Shown in pieces: positions 43,206 through 53,435 of a stretch of 64,000 bases of DNA. Under the pieces are notes generated by a model, which made no database searches, was not told where the DNA came from, and was given only the letters and a program-made list of their open reading frames with translations. Location: assembly GCA_963920575.1 (NCBI GenBank), contig OY986970.1:139001-203000 (forward strand), written 5' to 3'. Both the position numbers and the translations under genes were made by a program. Position 1 is the stretch's first letter. Each line of letters starts with the position of its first letter. Origin of the DNA: Narthecium ossifragum. Its lineage: Eukaryota > Streptophyta > Magnoliopsida > Dioscoreales > Nartheciaceae.

Positions 43206-46200
43206 TCAGTATGCCTTTCTGCGACTGCCAACACCACTAGAACTCTTCGGAGTGGGTGATCCTGCTAAAGATTGAATGTCCCTTTGCCCGGTGGCTGGGA
43301 TAGTCCGGAGTCCACGTCGAGGAGACTCCAAGATTGTCTCTCTCTCTCTGCTCAGGCATTCAGTCTCCAATAATGTGGCTTCTTCCATCAGCATACTTAA
43401 CTGCTTTGGACGGAAAATTCGTCATACCTCCTACTTCACAACAATTTATTGATAATTCATGAAGAGAGATATAGGACAATTACCCGAATATCATTTTCCA
43501 TTAGACGATCCTGAAGCATTTTTACAGCGGGACTCAAGCTGCAAAAGTGTCATGTAGTCACAGTGAAAAAATTGATGACAACTCTTTATTAATATTAAAC
43601 AAAACCATGATCATGCCATATATTCTCACCAGTACTCCATTAACTTGCAAAGAGAAGCTTGGTAAGTCGACGTATGATGTATAAAAGCAAGAGGGTGGAT
43701 TTTCCCATTGCTGTTCACAGATTAGGTAAACAAAACTAGGTTATCAAGTCGAGAAATAATTCTTCTCTCAAAGAGGAAGCTCGCATCAAGCACTAACTAA
43801 TACCGGATATTTTGTGAAACAGCTTCTTTATATGCCGATTTTTCCTCTTGAAAAAGGACATGCTGCATATCTGTAAATGAAGTTAACGGGGAGGCAAACT
43901 GTAGCAGAGACATGGCTGGAACAACTTGAAGAGGCACTTCTTTCCTGTCATACTCTTGACCGCTGCCAAAAAAGGTACAGAGAAGAGGTTAAACAGAGCC
44001 ACCTTAAGAAGTGCATCAAAAAGGAAAGTAGTAACAATCCATAGGGGAAAAAAAAAGTACCAGTTCTTGCATGGTGTCAAAGCATTTGGGAAATGAAAAT
44101 ATCTAATGCATTTCGAATCAAAGCTTATGATGCAGATAGGAAAGAAAAGAATAGTTTCCAAATGTCATACAATGGACTATGATATTGCCGTCATTTGCTC
44201 TGTGCAGTATTTCTTCAAATTCACAGAGATACATGCTTGCACATACCCATGCATGCATGTGGACAAACACACACCCCAAGGGGAGGGAGAGATAGACACA
44301 CACATAAACATACATCAAGATGTATAGGATAAATAGAATGATAGAATATGACAGTAGCAGCAGCTTACAGGGAGTCTATTGAATATAAAAAAGTCGAGCA
44401 GCAAATAAGATCTTAAAGTGAAATGGAGGAAATACCACACGTCCATATTAGAACGGTGCAATGCCTCCTGCAAGCTCGGTGACATATCAGAAGAATCTTT
44501 ATGGATCATTGTGCTGGGCAAACTACTAGAATCGTAGGGCACAATTGCATTTCCCCCACTTATCTGCCTTCCTGTATGATTTGCATCAGCATGAGAAAAA
44601 GACTCATCCAAAGTCGAAGATCTTCCCCCAACCTAGAAACCACAGAAGTATTTTCAGATCACAAGGGGAATATGTCCTTCCTTAATAACATTAAATTACT
44701 GGATTTCAAACTTGCCCTTAAAAGTACATGTCATCTGCCAAGCCAATAATCTTAATTTAGTGGTCATAACATGGGATGTGTCTAATTCTGCTAGCATGAA
44801 AGAACCAAGTTCATTGGTCCTTGGATAGGCCCACTGAACATTTCCAATCTACTTCAAAACTGAAAGGAAAATGTATCTAAATTTGCAACGTTTCCACCAT
44901 GCCCTGAGGAGAGATAGAAATAACATTCCTCCTGTAAATCAAAGAATGACAAAAATCATGCGTAAATTATGATTTAAACTGAACTATGCCAGTTACTGGA
45001 GATTTATTTTAGATGATCAAGCTGAAGATCAAAACAAAGGGGCATGTGAAAATCAGTTATCATCATTAAGCAAAGACAAACCCAATGATCGATACAAGAT
45101 CATAGTTTCTAGTGTTCAACTAAGTGAAACCTATTGTGAGTCAAGTGTGTTTAGATACACATATATGCAAGTACATATGGATATTATGTACCCATGAATG
45201 TATGGACACAGAAGTGTTGCATTCTAGTGCATCAAGTTTTTATCCACTTTGTTGAGTGCATAATTGAAACAAGATTCATTAGCATGAACCAAGTGACTGT
45301 ACCCTGCCAACTTTAGTAACTCTTGAATCCCCAGTATCCCTTTCTAGGCTCTCAGCGAATGCAGACCCTGAGGATGATGAAGCGGCATTCTCCGAGGAAC
45401 TCCAAGATGGCTCAACCTGTATAGCCGAGCTGAATTTAGTGGAAGCATTCCTTTCTTTGCCATCCAATGATTGGAAAGCAATAACCTGAATTCGCCCAAC
45501 CTGAAGAAGTTCCCAAACGACATCATCTAAAAAGAAAGAAAAGGCTCGATTCATAAGAGACAAAACACTGTAAGAAGTATAGCTCTACAAACTTTCTCAA
45601 AATCTTCACTAAAGCATGAAAATATTAGCCCAACGAAGCCAGGATCCAGCAGCTGATACATAGCCTGGGTGCGAACATCTGCAATCATGCACATGAAAAT
45701 GTAATGTCAAACAGGTCATCAATTGAGAGGGATAACTCTCAAATCAAATTCAACTATCCTTATTGGTATAAAATTCCATGGCAAGAAGATATCATTTTGT
45801 AATAATGTAGGTTATAATTAAGAAGAAAAAACCTCAAAAGGCAAAAAAACCTTCAGTTGACAAGCAAATGATCCTGTAAGACAGGTACAGCTTTAAAGCT
45901 TTCTCCACCATCGATACGTTGTGAAGTTAAAAGTTTTTGCATCACATGGAAAAGCTTGATATATAAACGTGGAAAACTAATGAAAAAAAATATAAGATTC
46001 AAATGACTCCAAGAAAAACGAGAAAACTGAAATAGTTTCTGAAGAAAATTAGCTTATACCAAATCAGGGGTCAGAATAAACTGAGAAGTGCCTAGGGCAT
46101 GGATGTGAAGCCCTGCAAACTTCCCTTTGTGATAAGGCCGAACAAACAGAGATATGGTTACAGTGTCAGTTTAGCTACTTAATAATTATGTGGGAATAAT

Positions 46201-47160
46201 CAAAAAAACTGGAAGAAAGCGCCTAATGTAATTATCAGCATTATCTGCTTACCTACATGAGATGGAAGAACTGTATGATGTGGATGTGAATGGTACCATC
46301 CTATCACCCTAGTTGTTCTTCCAGTTGTTAGTGTCATTCTGTGCTAATGAGTCAAGCCGAAAACAGACAAACAAAACATTGATAATATTGAAAGGTAAAT
46401 GCCATTAGTAAGAAAACAAAAAAGAAGAAGAGATTTTTGGGATATCTCGGCCTGAGCAGATGCTGCTGCCAATTGCTCAGGATTAGTTTCAACCCTGTCT
46501 TTGCGCCGGTCAGAACGCACCTGCGGCGATGCACCCCATATTAGAGCGGTCGTAGCCCCGCCTTTTGACTGCTGCAACGTAATTAAGAATTAAGATAGGA
46601 TGTAAATAGCATCATCATCACCAACCCATTGTTTGCATACTTGACACTTTAAGCATTCAGTTAATATCCACTTTAAGTACTAAATTCCTTTCTCAGTACT
46701 GAGAAGCAAGCAGAGAACAACTTAATAGCATTATATCCCAGGATTACCAAGACAAAGAAGGAAATGGGATCGACAACACGACACGACGGAACAAATGAAG
46801 TAAAACATCCCCTTCAGAGGGCATCGAATTAATGCATAAAAAGAAAGAAACTTTACATGGCTAGAGCTAAGCAACTAAAACCGCCATTTCCGAGAAATCC
46901 ATCGCACAAAAATCCCGAACAAGCCCGCCTTCAGGACGTCATGGTGAGAGCAATAAAAACCCTAAAAGCGCAAAACCCCGGCTTAAAAACGACGTTTTGA
47001 GGAAATAGAGGGCAAAAGGGGGGAAGGGAAACGGGGGAAAGGAGGTTACTTGGATGTCACCGAGGAGGAGGCCCATGATCTCCTCCGTCTCGGTGGTCAA
47101 TGCGTGAGTGAGGCAAGCGAGCCACACCTCCTCCGAGATCCTCACGCTGGTCAGAGACAT
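43206..47160 (-). CDS. BRCC36: BRCC36 (BRCC3) Lys63-specific deubiquitinase, MPN+/JAMM (ten exons)
   Basis: Minus-strand exons: 47160-47050, 46571-46446, 46340-46253, 45678-45593, 45500-45303, 44632-44436, 43962-43804, 43710-43630, 43538-43484, 43400-43206; 1,296 nt, 431 residues, frame preserved throughout. The N terminus MSLTSVRISEEVWLACLTHA begins the MPN domain. All JAMM zinc-site residues are present: Glu27 (ETEEIMGLL), His96-x-His98 (WYHSHPHHTVLPSHVD), Ser106 and Asp109. A Ser-rich insert, the LQEALHRSN segment and a C-terminal coiled-coil-like region follow. BRCC36 removes Lys63-linked ubiquitin in BRCA1-A/BRISC complexes and in plants acts in homologous recombination. Intron 2 (46445-46341) has AT-AC ends and a U12-like branch site; every other intron is GT-AG. 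Exon 2 may start three bases later (NAGNAG acceptor). Confidence 0.96.
46341..46445 (-). other. AT-AC (U12-type) intron 2 of BRCC36
   Basis: After ...CAGGCCGAG the intron starts ATATCCC and ends TTAGCAC before AGAATGACA. Joining these gives the conserved family sequence QAE-RMT in frame. No GT or AG at these points can do so. A CTTGAC branch-site-like element (consensus CTTRAY) lies with its A 11 nt upstream of the 3' end; there is no polypyrimidine tract, as expected for minor-spliceosome introns. Length 105 nt. Confidence 0.85.
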
Positions 47161-48370
47161 CTCCTACGGCGAGGCCTCTAAAGACGAATTCAATCGTATC
47201 TAAGGGCGATGAACTCGAGTCGAACAGAGGAAGAGAGAGAGAGAGAGAGGGATCTTTGCAGAAATTGCAGGTCTGTGAACTCACTCTGGCTTGGCTCGAC
47301 TTTTTTATTGCAACTTTGGGGGTCTGCCCGCCTCTGCCCTCTCTGCCAGTCTGCCTCTGCCCGTCAGTCAGGTTCAGTTCGCCTCTCTCACCAGTGCCGC
47401 ATGACTTTTGCTTCCTTGCGGGCTCTGCGGCCCATTTTGAAAGTCCAGACCGAATATATCATCACATCTATTATAGTGCATCCTATATCAGACTAGATGA
47501 TGGGCCGTGTCATCAGACAAAGCTAATTACTCACCCATCTCTCTTTCTCTCCAGTCTCTTCTTTTTTTTATAATAACTAACTTATGTCACGTGTACGTCA
47601 CGTCAGTTCACTATCCTCTTCCTTTTTCTTTATTTAATTACAATCTTATACCACGTATGTATGTCACACGTGCATAATTTTATGACTCAGATGATGAATC
47701 ATAAAAGTAACTGTCACCTGATTTTATAAGATAGATGGATAGAGATGGCCGATTCAAATTAAGTCTGAATATATCATGTGAATGAGATGAAGCCATGTAA
47801 AAGGGAGAAAATAGATGGTGGTAGTTAGCGGGTGGTTAAGAGGGAGAGGAGCATAGGACTGATGGTTATCCGTGCAAGGTGGCATGAGGCCCACCTAGTG
47901 TATTGTCGTTTGGTAAAGTGGTTGCTCAGTTGTTGCTCAGTTGTTTGCGTTTCTGCTTGGTAATCATCTAAGCCCGCCCCTTAATTTTCCCAGGAATAGA
48001 GTTTCTGAGCACATTACAAAGACCTAATCATGGACTGTAATAGGCCTGAAAAGTTCAGCCCGTTCAATCCATTACTTTCTGGGCTTTAGTAATTGCTCAT
48101 GGACAAGGCTGGATTTCAACTTTAGAATATGTAATTTTAGTTTGTATGAGGCTTGGGATCAGCAGGCCCGGCCCGGTCCACAATTGATAAAGACTTTGTT
48201 TTCTTTATTCGAAATGTGCAATAGTTGAATGGGCCAGGCTTGATGACAATTATAGGTCCAATAGCTCAGGCCTAGCTGGGCTTGGAGATTTTGTCTGTTA
48301 ATATGAAGAAAAAAAAGATAAATTTCCAAAGATGTGAAAAATGTGAGCATATGGTCATCAGAGACTCTAA
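47161..48370. other. BRCC36 promoter side and intergenic DNA
   Basis: A short (GA)n run at about 47232-47249 lies in the likely leader/promoter of BRCC36. No other gene is visible. Confidence 0.55.
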
Positions 48371-48791
48371 GGCCATGTTTGGTTGGGGAATAAGAATCCC
48401 TTATTCCGGGTTAAGTCCATTTTATCTCTGCATTATAACCAAACACCATCTAATCCCCACTTTTATCCCTACTTTTATCCCCATTCCTATCCTCATTTTA
48501 TCCCTACTTTATCCCTACTTTTCAATCAATCATTACTACATTTTCTCTTCTTTTCAACCAATCACATCAACTTTATCCCTACTTTTTCACTTTTCAACCA
48601 ATCATTATCTCATTATCCCTACTTTTCAACCAATCACATCAACTTTATCCATACTTTTTCAACCAAACATTACCAATTTATCACTACTTTTCAACAAAAT
48701 ACCATACATATCCCACTACTTATCCCAGGATACCAATCCCCATTCTTTCTAATCCCGGAATAGCCCATCCCTCCAACCAAACGAGGCTTAA
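48368..48791. mobile_element. MITE-like element (Tourist/Harbinger-type ends) with internal tandem repeats
   Basis: Terminal inverted repeats GGCCATGTTTGGTTGGGG (48371 on) and, inverted, AGCCTCGTTTGGTTGGAGGG (ending 48788), flanked by TAA on both sides (48368-48370 and 48789-48791). Subterminal ATTCCGGG / CCCGGAAT also pair. The centre (about 48460-48710) is a degenerate tandem repeat of TTATCCCTACTTTTCAACCA units of roughly 30-50 bp. No transposase. The class is a guess from end sequence and 3-bp target. Confidence 0.7.
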
Positions 48792-49000
48792 AGAAAAATC
48801 AAACCGAGCTTCTTCTGTCACTCAGAATGCTAATTTTGGGAAGTAACCAGGGTCGAGCACCCCCATCCACTGCTAGCTGTCACTCAGAATGCTAATTTTA
48901 CACATCGAAAGGCACGAATAAGGTCCGAATCCGAAACTCCGAAACAGCACTCAATAGAAGTTTCGAGTCCCAGCGACCCTCTCGCAGCCACTTCTTGCCG

Positions 49001-49020
49001 ACGCGTGTCTAACCACGCGT
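49001..49020 (+). promoter_or_regulatory. ABRE/CE3-like elements in LEA promoter
   Basis: ACGCGTGTC (49001-49009) equals the core of coupling element 3 known from ABA-responsive LEA promoters. A second ACGCGT lies at 49015-49020, and CCGCGTG at 49051-49057. They are 180-200 bp upstream of the start codon and about 65 bp upstream of the TATA box, a sensible position for ABA control. Confidence 0.6.
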
Positions 49021-49077
49021 CGTTCAGCGATGGAGTGGCCGGTCCAGCTGCCGCGTGATAAGAATGCCGGTGCTTCC

Positions 49078-49088
49078 TATATAATAAA
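49078..49088 (+). promoter_or_regulatory. TATA box of LEA gene
   Basis: TATATAATAAA, about 111-121 bp upstream of the ATG at 49199; predicts a leader of about 85-90 nt. Confidence 0.7.
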
Positions 49089-49198
49089 GCCCACCAAAGC
49101 AGACAGCTCTTCCTATATCGACTGTGATAGCTTCGTTAGATCCTCATCTCAACAAAGAGTGAAAGGTAAGGTAGAAGCTCAGGCTCAACAAAACAACC

Positions 49199-49832
49199 AT
49201 GGCTTCTCGCGATCAGACTACCAACAAGGTCGACGAAACCAAGGGCTTCGTCTCGGTGAGGCGACAGATCATCCTTATGTATATGTTTGAGATTATGCTA
49301 TTAATTTCGATATATATAGATAGATATATCCTGATGGTGGTGGCTGGCCGGTGTGCAGGAGAAGACTGACCAGCTGATGGGAAAGGGACGAGACGCCGCT
49401 GTCTCCACCAAGGAGAAGGCGGGCGAGACGAAGGACAAGGCGTCGGATACTGCTCAGTCGGTGAAGGAGCGAGCTGGAGAGGGAAAGGACCAGGCTGGAA
49501 GTTTCCTGGGGGACAAAACCAATGCGGCCAAGGAGAAGACTTCTGAAGTGGCGCAGTCCACCAAGGAGACCGCCCAAGCTGGCAAGGAGAAGACGGGAAG
49601 CGTGCTCCAACAAGTAGGTTAATTATATCTCTACAGATGTGTGCAGATTGATAATTGAGTCGGTGGACATGATTAATTGATGGGTATACATGTGCAGGCT
49701 GGAGAGCAAGTGAAGAGTGCTGCCCAGGGTGCTGCTGATGCGTTGAAGAGCACGCTGGGAATAGGCACAGCTGGTGATCAGAATAAGGATGGCAATGCAG
49801 CTGCCCCCGGCGGTGGCGATACTACGAACTAG
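49199..49832 (+). CDS. Group-3 late embryogenesis abundant protein (LEA_4)
   Basis: Exons 49199-49255, 49359-49613 and 49698-49832 encode 148 residues; all junctions are phase 0 with GT-AG. The N terminus is MASRDQTTNKVDETKGFVS. Repeated amphipathic 11-residue units such as AVSTKEKAGETKDK, AQSVKERAGEGKD, AAKEKTSEVAQ and STKETAQAGKEK occupy residues 20-110. The C-terminus has the family ending KSTLGIG and a Gly/Ala/Asn-rich tail. LEA_4 proteins are disordered in water and fold into helices on drying, protecting membranes and proteins in seeds or under dehydration. ABA-type elements upstream fit seed/drought expression. The composition (high Lys, Ala, Glu, Gly, no Cys or Trp) is as expected. 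Confidence 0.95.
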
Positions 49833-51349
49833 ACTACTATACAGTGCGATCGAGGGCTCTCCATATGCTATTTTATCACTCGACCCATCTCTGCGAGTGC
49901 CCTCCATCGATTTCTGTCAATCTATGTCATGTGAACCTGTTGTGTAAACAGGAATCTATTTGCTTTCATTAGGTCTGGAATAAGTTGTTGTGCGCGATTG
50001 TAATCCTTAATTTGGCTATGTAACTTGTGCAACTAGTGTTTCTTTCTGGTTTTTCACGTAAATGTTACGCTCTGTCGATGTGATGGCCATCATCTACTCT
50101 ATGATCTCTCTGTGACTGTACATAATTACATATGGTGTATTCTTTTCGCCGGAAGTGAAAGCAACAATGAATGTGGTGAAGCCGGTGAGTGGCGGTGGTT
50201 AATTAGTACCGGTGCTGGTGGTGGTAACGCGTTGGTCTTGGGTTCCGATCTCCAAGACCCCATATTTGTTGAAAAGCTAAGGATTTGCCACCTGAAGCCA
50301 AGCTAAAAGGTTTAACTAATCAGGGGCCAAAAGAAAAAACAATGTGGGGTCAAGGATAGAAGATCCTACTTTTGGTGCGGTGTTCGGGCATCGATGGGAT
50401 GCCACAAACAAAATAAATAGATTGTGCCATTGATTGCGATGCAATATTGCTTGATATGATTGTGTATTTGATGTCGTAGAAAATTTGAATTTTGAGTCAA
50501 ATACGTGAATAAATTATAGGCCTAGATCAAGGTCTAGGTTACGGACTCTCGATTTGAAGCTAAGAGCATCTCCAACGAGTCTCTGTATCTCCTAGAGACC
50601 GGTTGGCACTTCAACCGTTCTTTGTCTCTATTACATAATAGAGATAGAGATGCTACAGTGACTCTCCAAATCACTGTAGGTTCTCTAGACGTGGAAAATG
50701 ATTATTTTAATTATTGATATTCTTTTATATTAAAATGATTATATTTATCATAATTTTAAATATTTAAATAATTAATGTTTACATCAAAACAAGCAAACTT
50801 ATTAACTGATACACCCCTCATTAATTTTAATGTATAAACATGATTTTAAGACAGTTATGATCGGTTACAATTGGTTATGCATTTCTGATGACCTTTTGCC
50901 CTTACCCAAACCCTAATCCTAACATTAAAATTACATTCCCTTTCACTCTTCAACAACTCTAGCATCGCCAAGCTCCTCCGTCGCCATCACCACCTTCATC
51001 TTCTCCTTGACCTATTGTTTTCGTGGCCACCACCATCTCCTTTCCGCTCCCAACGGCCTCGCAACATTCCCCGACCTCCTTCTCCTCTAACTCCGGCAGC
51101 AACCCCAACAACCACCTTCATTCCCCTTGCCCGCGTCAACCCCCAAGCTCTTCCTCCACCCCGTAGCAACTATCGGCGGGCCCCGCTCTACCTGCAAACC
51201 CAACTCCAAAACCACAAACGCCTCCGACGATCCCCGTCTCACTCCTCCCTCCATTCTGACCCCGACGAGGCCTCCCTCCGACGAAATCCACCCTACTCAT
51301 GACCAGCACCATTTCGGCTTGATCTCGCCTTCTCCGCCTCTCGTGTCTC
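49833..51349. other. Intergenic; possible transposon left end, no gene supported
   Basis: LEA 3' UTR and spacer to about 50560. At 50572 begins AAGAGCATCTCCAACGAGTC, a sequence commonly seen at the ends of plant non-autonomous DNA transposons; AT-rich DNA then gives way to a C-rich, Pro/Ser-coding-like block (about 50960-51349) that runs into the assembly gap. No opposite end was found before or after the gap. Confidence 0.4.
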
Positions 51350-51549
51350 NNNNNNNNNNNNNNNNNNNNNNNNNNNNNNNNNNNNNNNNNNNNNNNNNNN
51401 NNNNNNNNNNNNNNNNNNNNNNNNNNNNNNNNNNNNNNNNNNNNNNNNNNNNNNNNNNNNNNNNNNNNNNNNNNNNNNNNNNNNNNNNNNNNNNNNNNNN
51501 NNNNNNNNNNNNNNNNNNNNNNNNNNNNNNNNNNNNNNNNNNNNNNNNN
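51350..51549. other. Assembly gap (200 N)
   Basis: Exactly 200 ambiguous bases, the usual placeholder for a gap of unknown size. Reading frames that cross it are meaningless. Confidence 0.99.
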
Positions 51550-52709
51550 CGCACATACGGCCCTGTAATGATGTATGTACTTGATTAGACCATTAGGAGT
51601 AATCTAGATCTGAGTTTGATCACCTGGATCGAGATTTGAGATCGGACGGCCATGATCTAATCTCAGCCACTTGATATATAAAACTTTCTTAACCCTTCTC
51701 TCTCTCGTGAGGGTTCTATCCTGATCGTTAGAGAAAGAGAGGCGGCGACGACGAACCGGAGGGGAGAGGCGAGCTCGGCGACCACAACCGGAAACGACCT
51801 ACGATCAGAGGAGAGAGGTGGCGGTGACTCGGGGATGACAACCGCGACCGGAGAAGAAGAAAAAGGGCGAGATCTCGACGCTCAGGAAACCGCGACCGGA
51901 GAAGAAGAAGAAGGACGAGATCTCGACCGGAGCGTCTTCTCGTCGAAGACGACGGCGGAAGTTAGCATCGCCGCCGTTAGCTAACTTGTTGGTTTTATAT
52001 TGCCAAAAAATAAGAAGAGTAAGAGCCCTAACCTGTTGGTTTTATAATTACTGCATGTGTAATTCTTCAGATGCAAAACGTCATATTGAAGAAGTTGATT
52101 AAAGGCGGTTTTGATTTTTATTTAGTCTTGTGTTTATGTCACCCTGATTGCCGAAGAAAGCTCAAAACGGACGTTATTGTTGTGAACTCTCTTGCAATTG
52201 TTTGCTTAAACTCTTTAATGACTCATTTAATTTTTTCAGAATTTTCTTAGCTTAGGAAACCTCAACTCAAATCCACTGTGCTTGCGAATGTTGAACAGCC
52301 TTCTGATAAAAGATGAGTGGGCAAATGCCCCGATCATATTCTTTTTTCCAATCTAGTGTTTTGCGGGAGGTGTGGCAAGAACAACACAAGAAAAAGAGAG
52401 AGATGTTGGAATGTATTGTAGGAGAGAAATAGAGCAGTGGAGAGAGATTAGGGGATGACACTAAAGACCAGAACTTTGAAAAGATGCCTCATGAAAGTTC
52501 TGTTTTTTCTTCATAGAACATATACTCTGTTTTTCATTCAAAAGCTAAAGACTCTCTTATTAAGGCTACATAGGACATGAACCATAGATGAGTTTCCAAA
52601 ACATCAAAGACTACGAATTTAGTGTCAACACAAACTCTAACTAAAAGTAATCAAAACAGCAAAGCTATTAAAAACCAACGCTGGCTACCGGCGACCCCCT
52701 TTTCCCACT
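51550..52709. other. Intergenic, GC-rich repeats after the gap
   Basis: Positions about 51848-51950 contain a tandem direct repeat of about 48 bp (ACCGCGACCGGAGAAGAAGA ... GAGATCTCGAC, two copies). The rest is AT-rich spacer leading to the Utp12 gene. No coding region supported. Confidence 0.5.
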
Positions 52710-53325
52710 TGCTTAAGAGATTAGGGCTCTGTCCTTTTATCTCCTCTTTCCCTCTGCCGGCTTGAAGAGCTCCCATAGGATTCTAATCAGTTCACCAACT
52801 CTATTCTGGTAAATCCTCTTAGGTGCTATCGATCTCAACCCCCATGTATCATCATGCCATATAGCCTGTTCTTACCCAAGGTCTATCTGTCAGACAACTC
52901 AGAGAGTATGGCTATCAGATTCATTTTGAATCTTTTTCTTGATTTTTACTCTGGTCTTAGTGATTGTGTCGGTGTTGCTACATCAATTGTGAGTGTTGAT
53001 GTATGATTATTTTGAGTCCCCCCTGATTATGACTCCCGTAGCTGCTGATTTCGGATGAAGAATATGCATATTGGAAGAAGCGAGAATGTATTTATTGTCG
53101 ACTTAGTTTTATGGTTCCTAGTTTTTTCCCCGAGGTATTCTATGTTTTTGGAAGGATGTGCAAATTGAGGGTATATGTCAATTGTTTTTGTTCGTCTCGA
53201 TTTGAAGGTTCAGAATGACAGTTCACTGTGTTTTGGTCTCCTTTTGAGATGTTAATGTGTAAACTGGCCTAGTCAGCTTTTTTAACAAGCATGTAGTTTG
53301 GAGCTTCTTTACTTCATACTCTGAG
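52710..53325 (+). repeat. Duplicated leader/first-intron segment, copy 1 (Utp12 gene)
   Basis: About 615 bp alignable, collinear and in the same orientation, with 56160-56820. It includes GAGATTAGGGCT, a CTCTTTCCCT-TGCCGG stretch, a shared splice-donor-like TATTCTG|GTAAATCCTC (donor GT at about 52810), and GAAGAATATGCATATTGGAA (about 53055). It appears to be the non-coding first exon and intron of the Utp12-domain gene. Confidence 0.85.
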
Positions 53326-53435
53326 GTAAGGGCAATTTGGTTGAATGAGGAAACCACTTCCTAAGTCTTATTTCTAATTTGTCTATCTGATGTTTGATCC
53401 TCAATGAAGGTCGAGGGATCATCTTTGTGTCCTCG

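Noticed and set aside
51127..51588. Open frames crossing the N gap
   Set aside because: The gap contents are unknown; the apparent continuity is an artefact of translating N as X.
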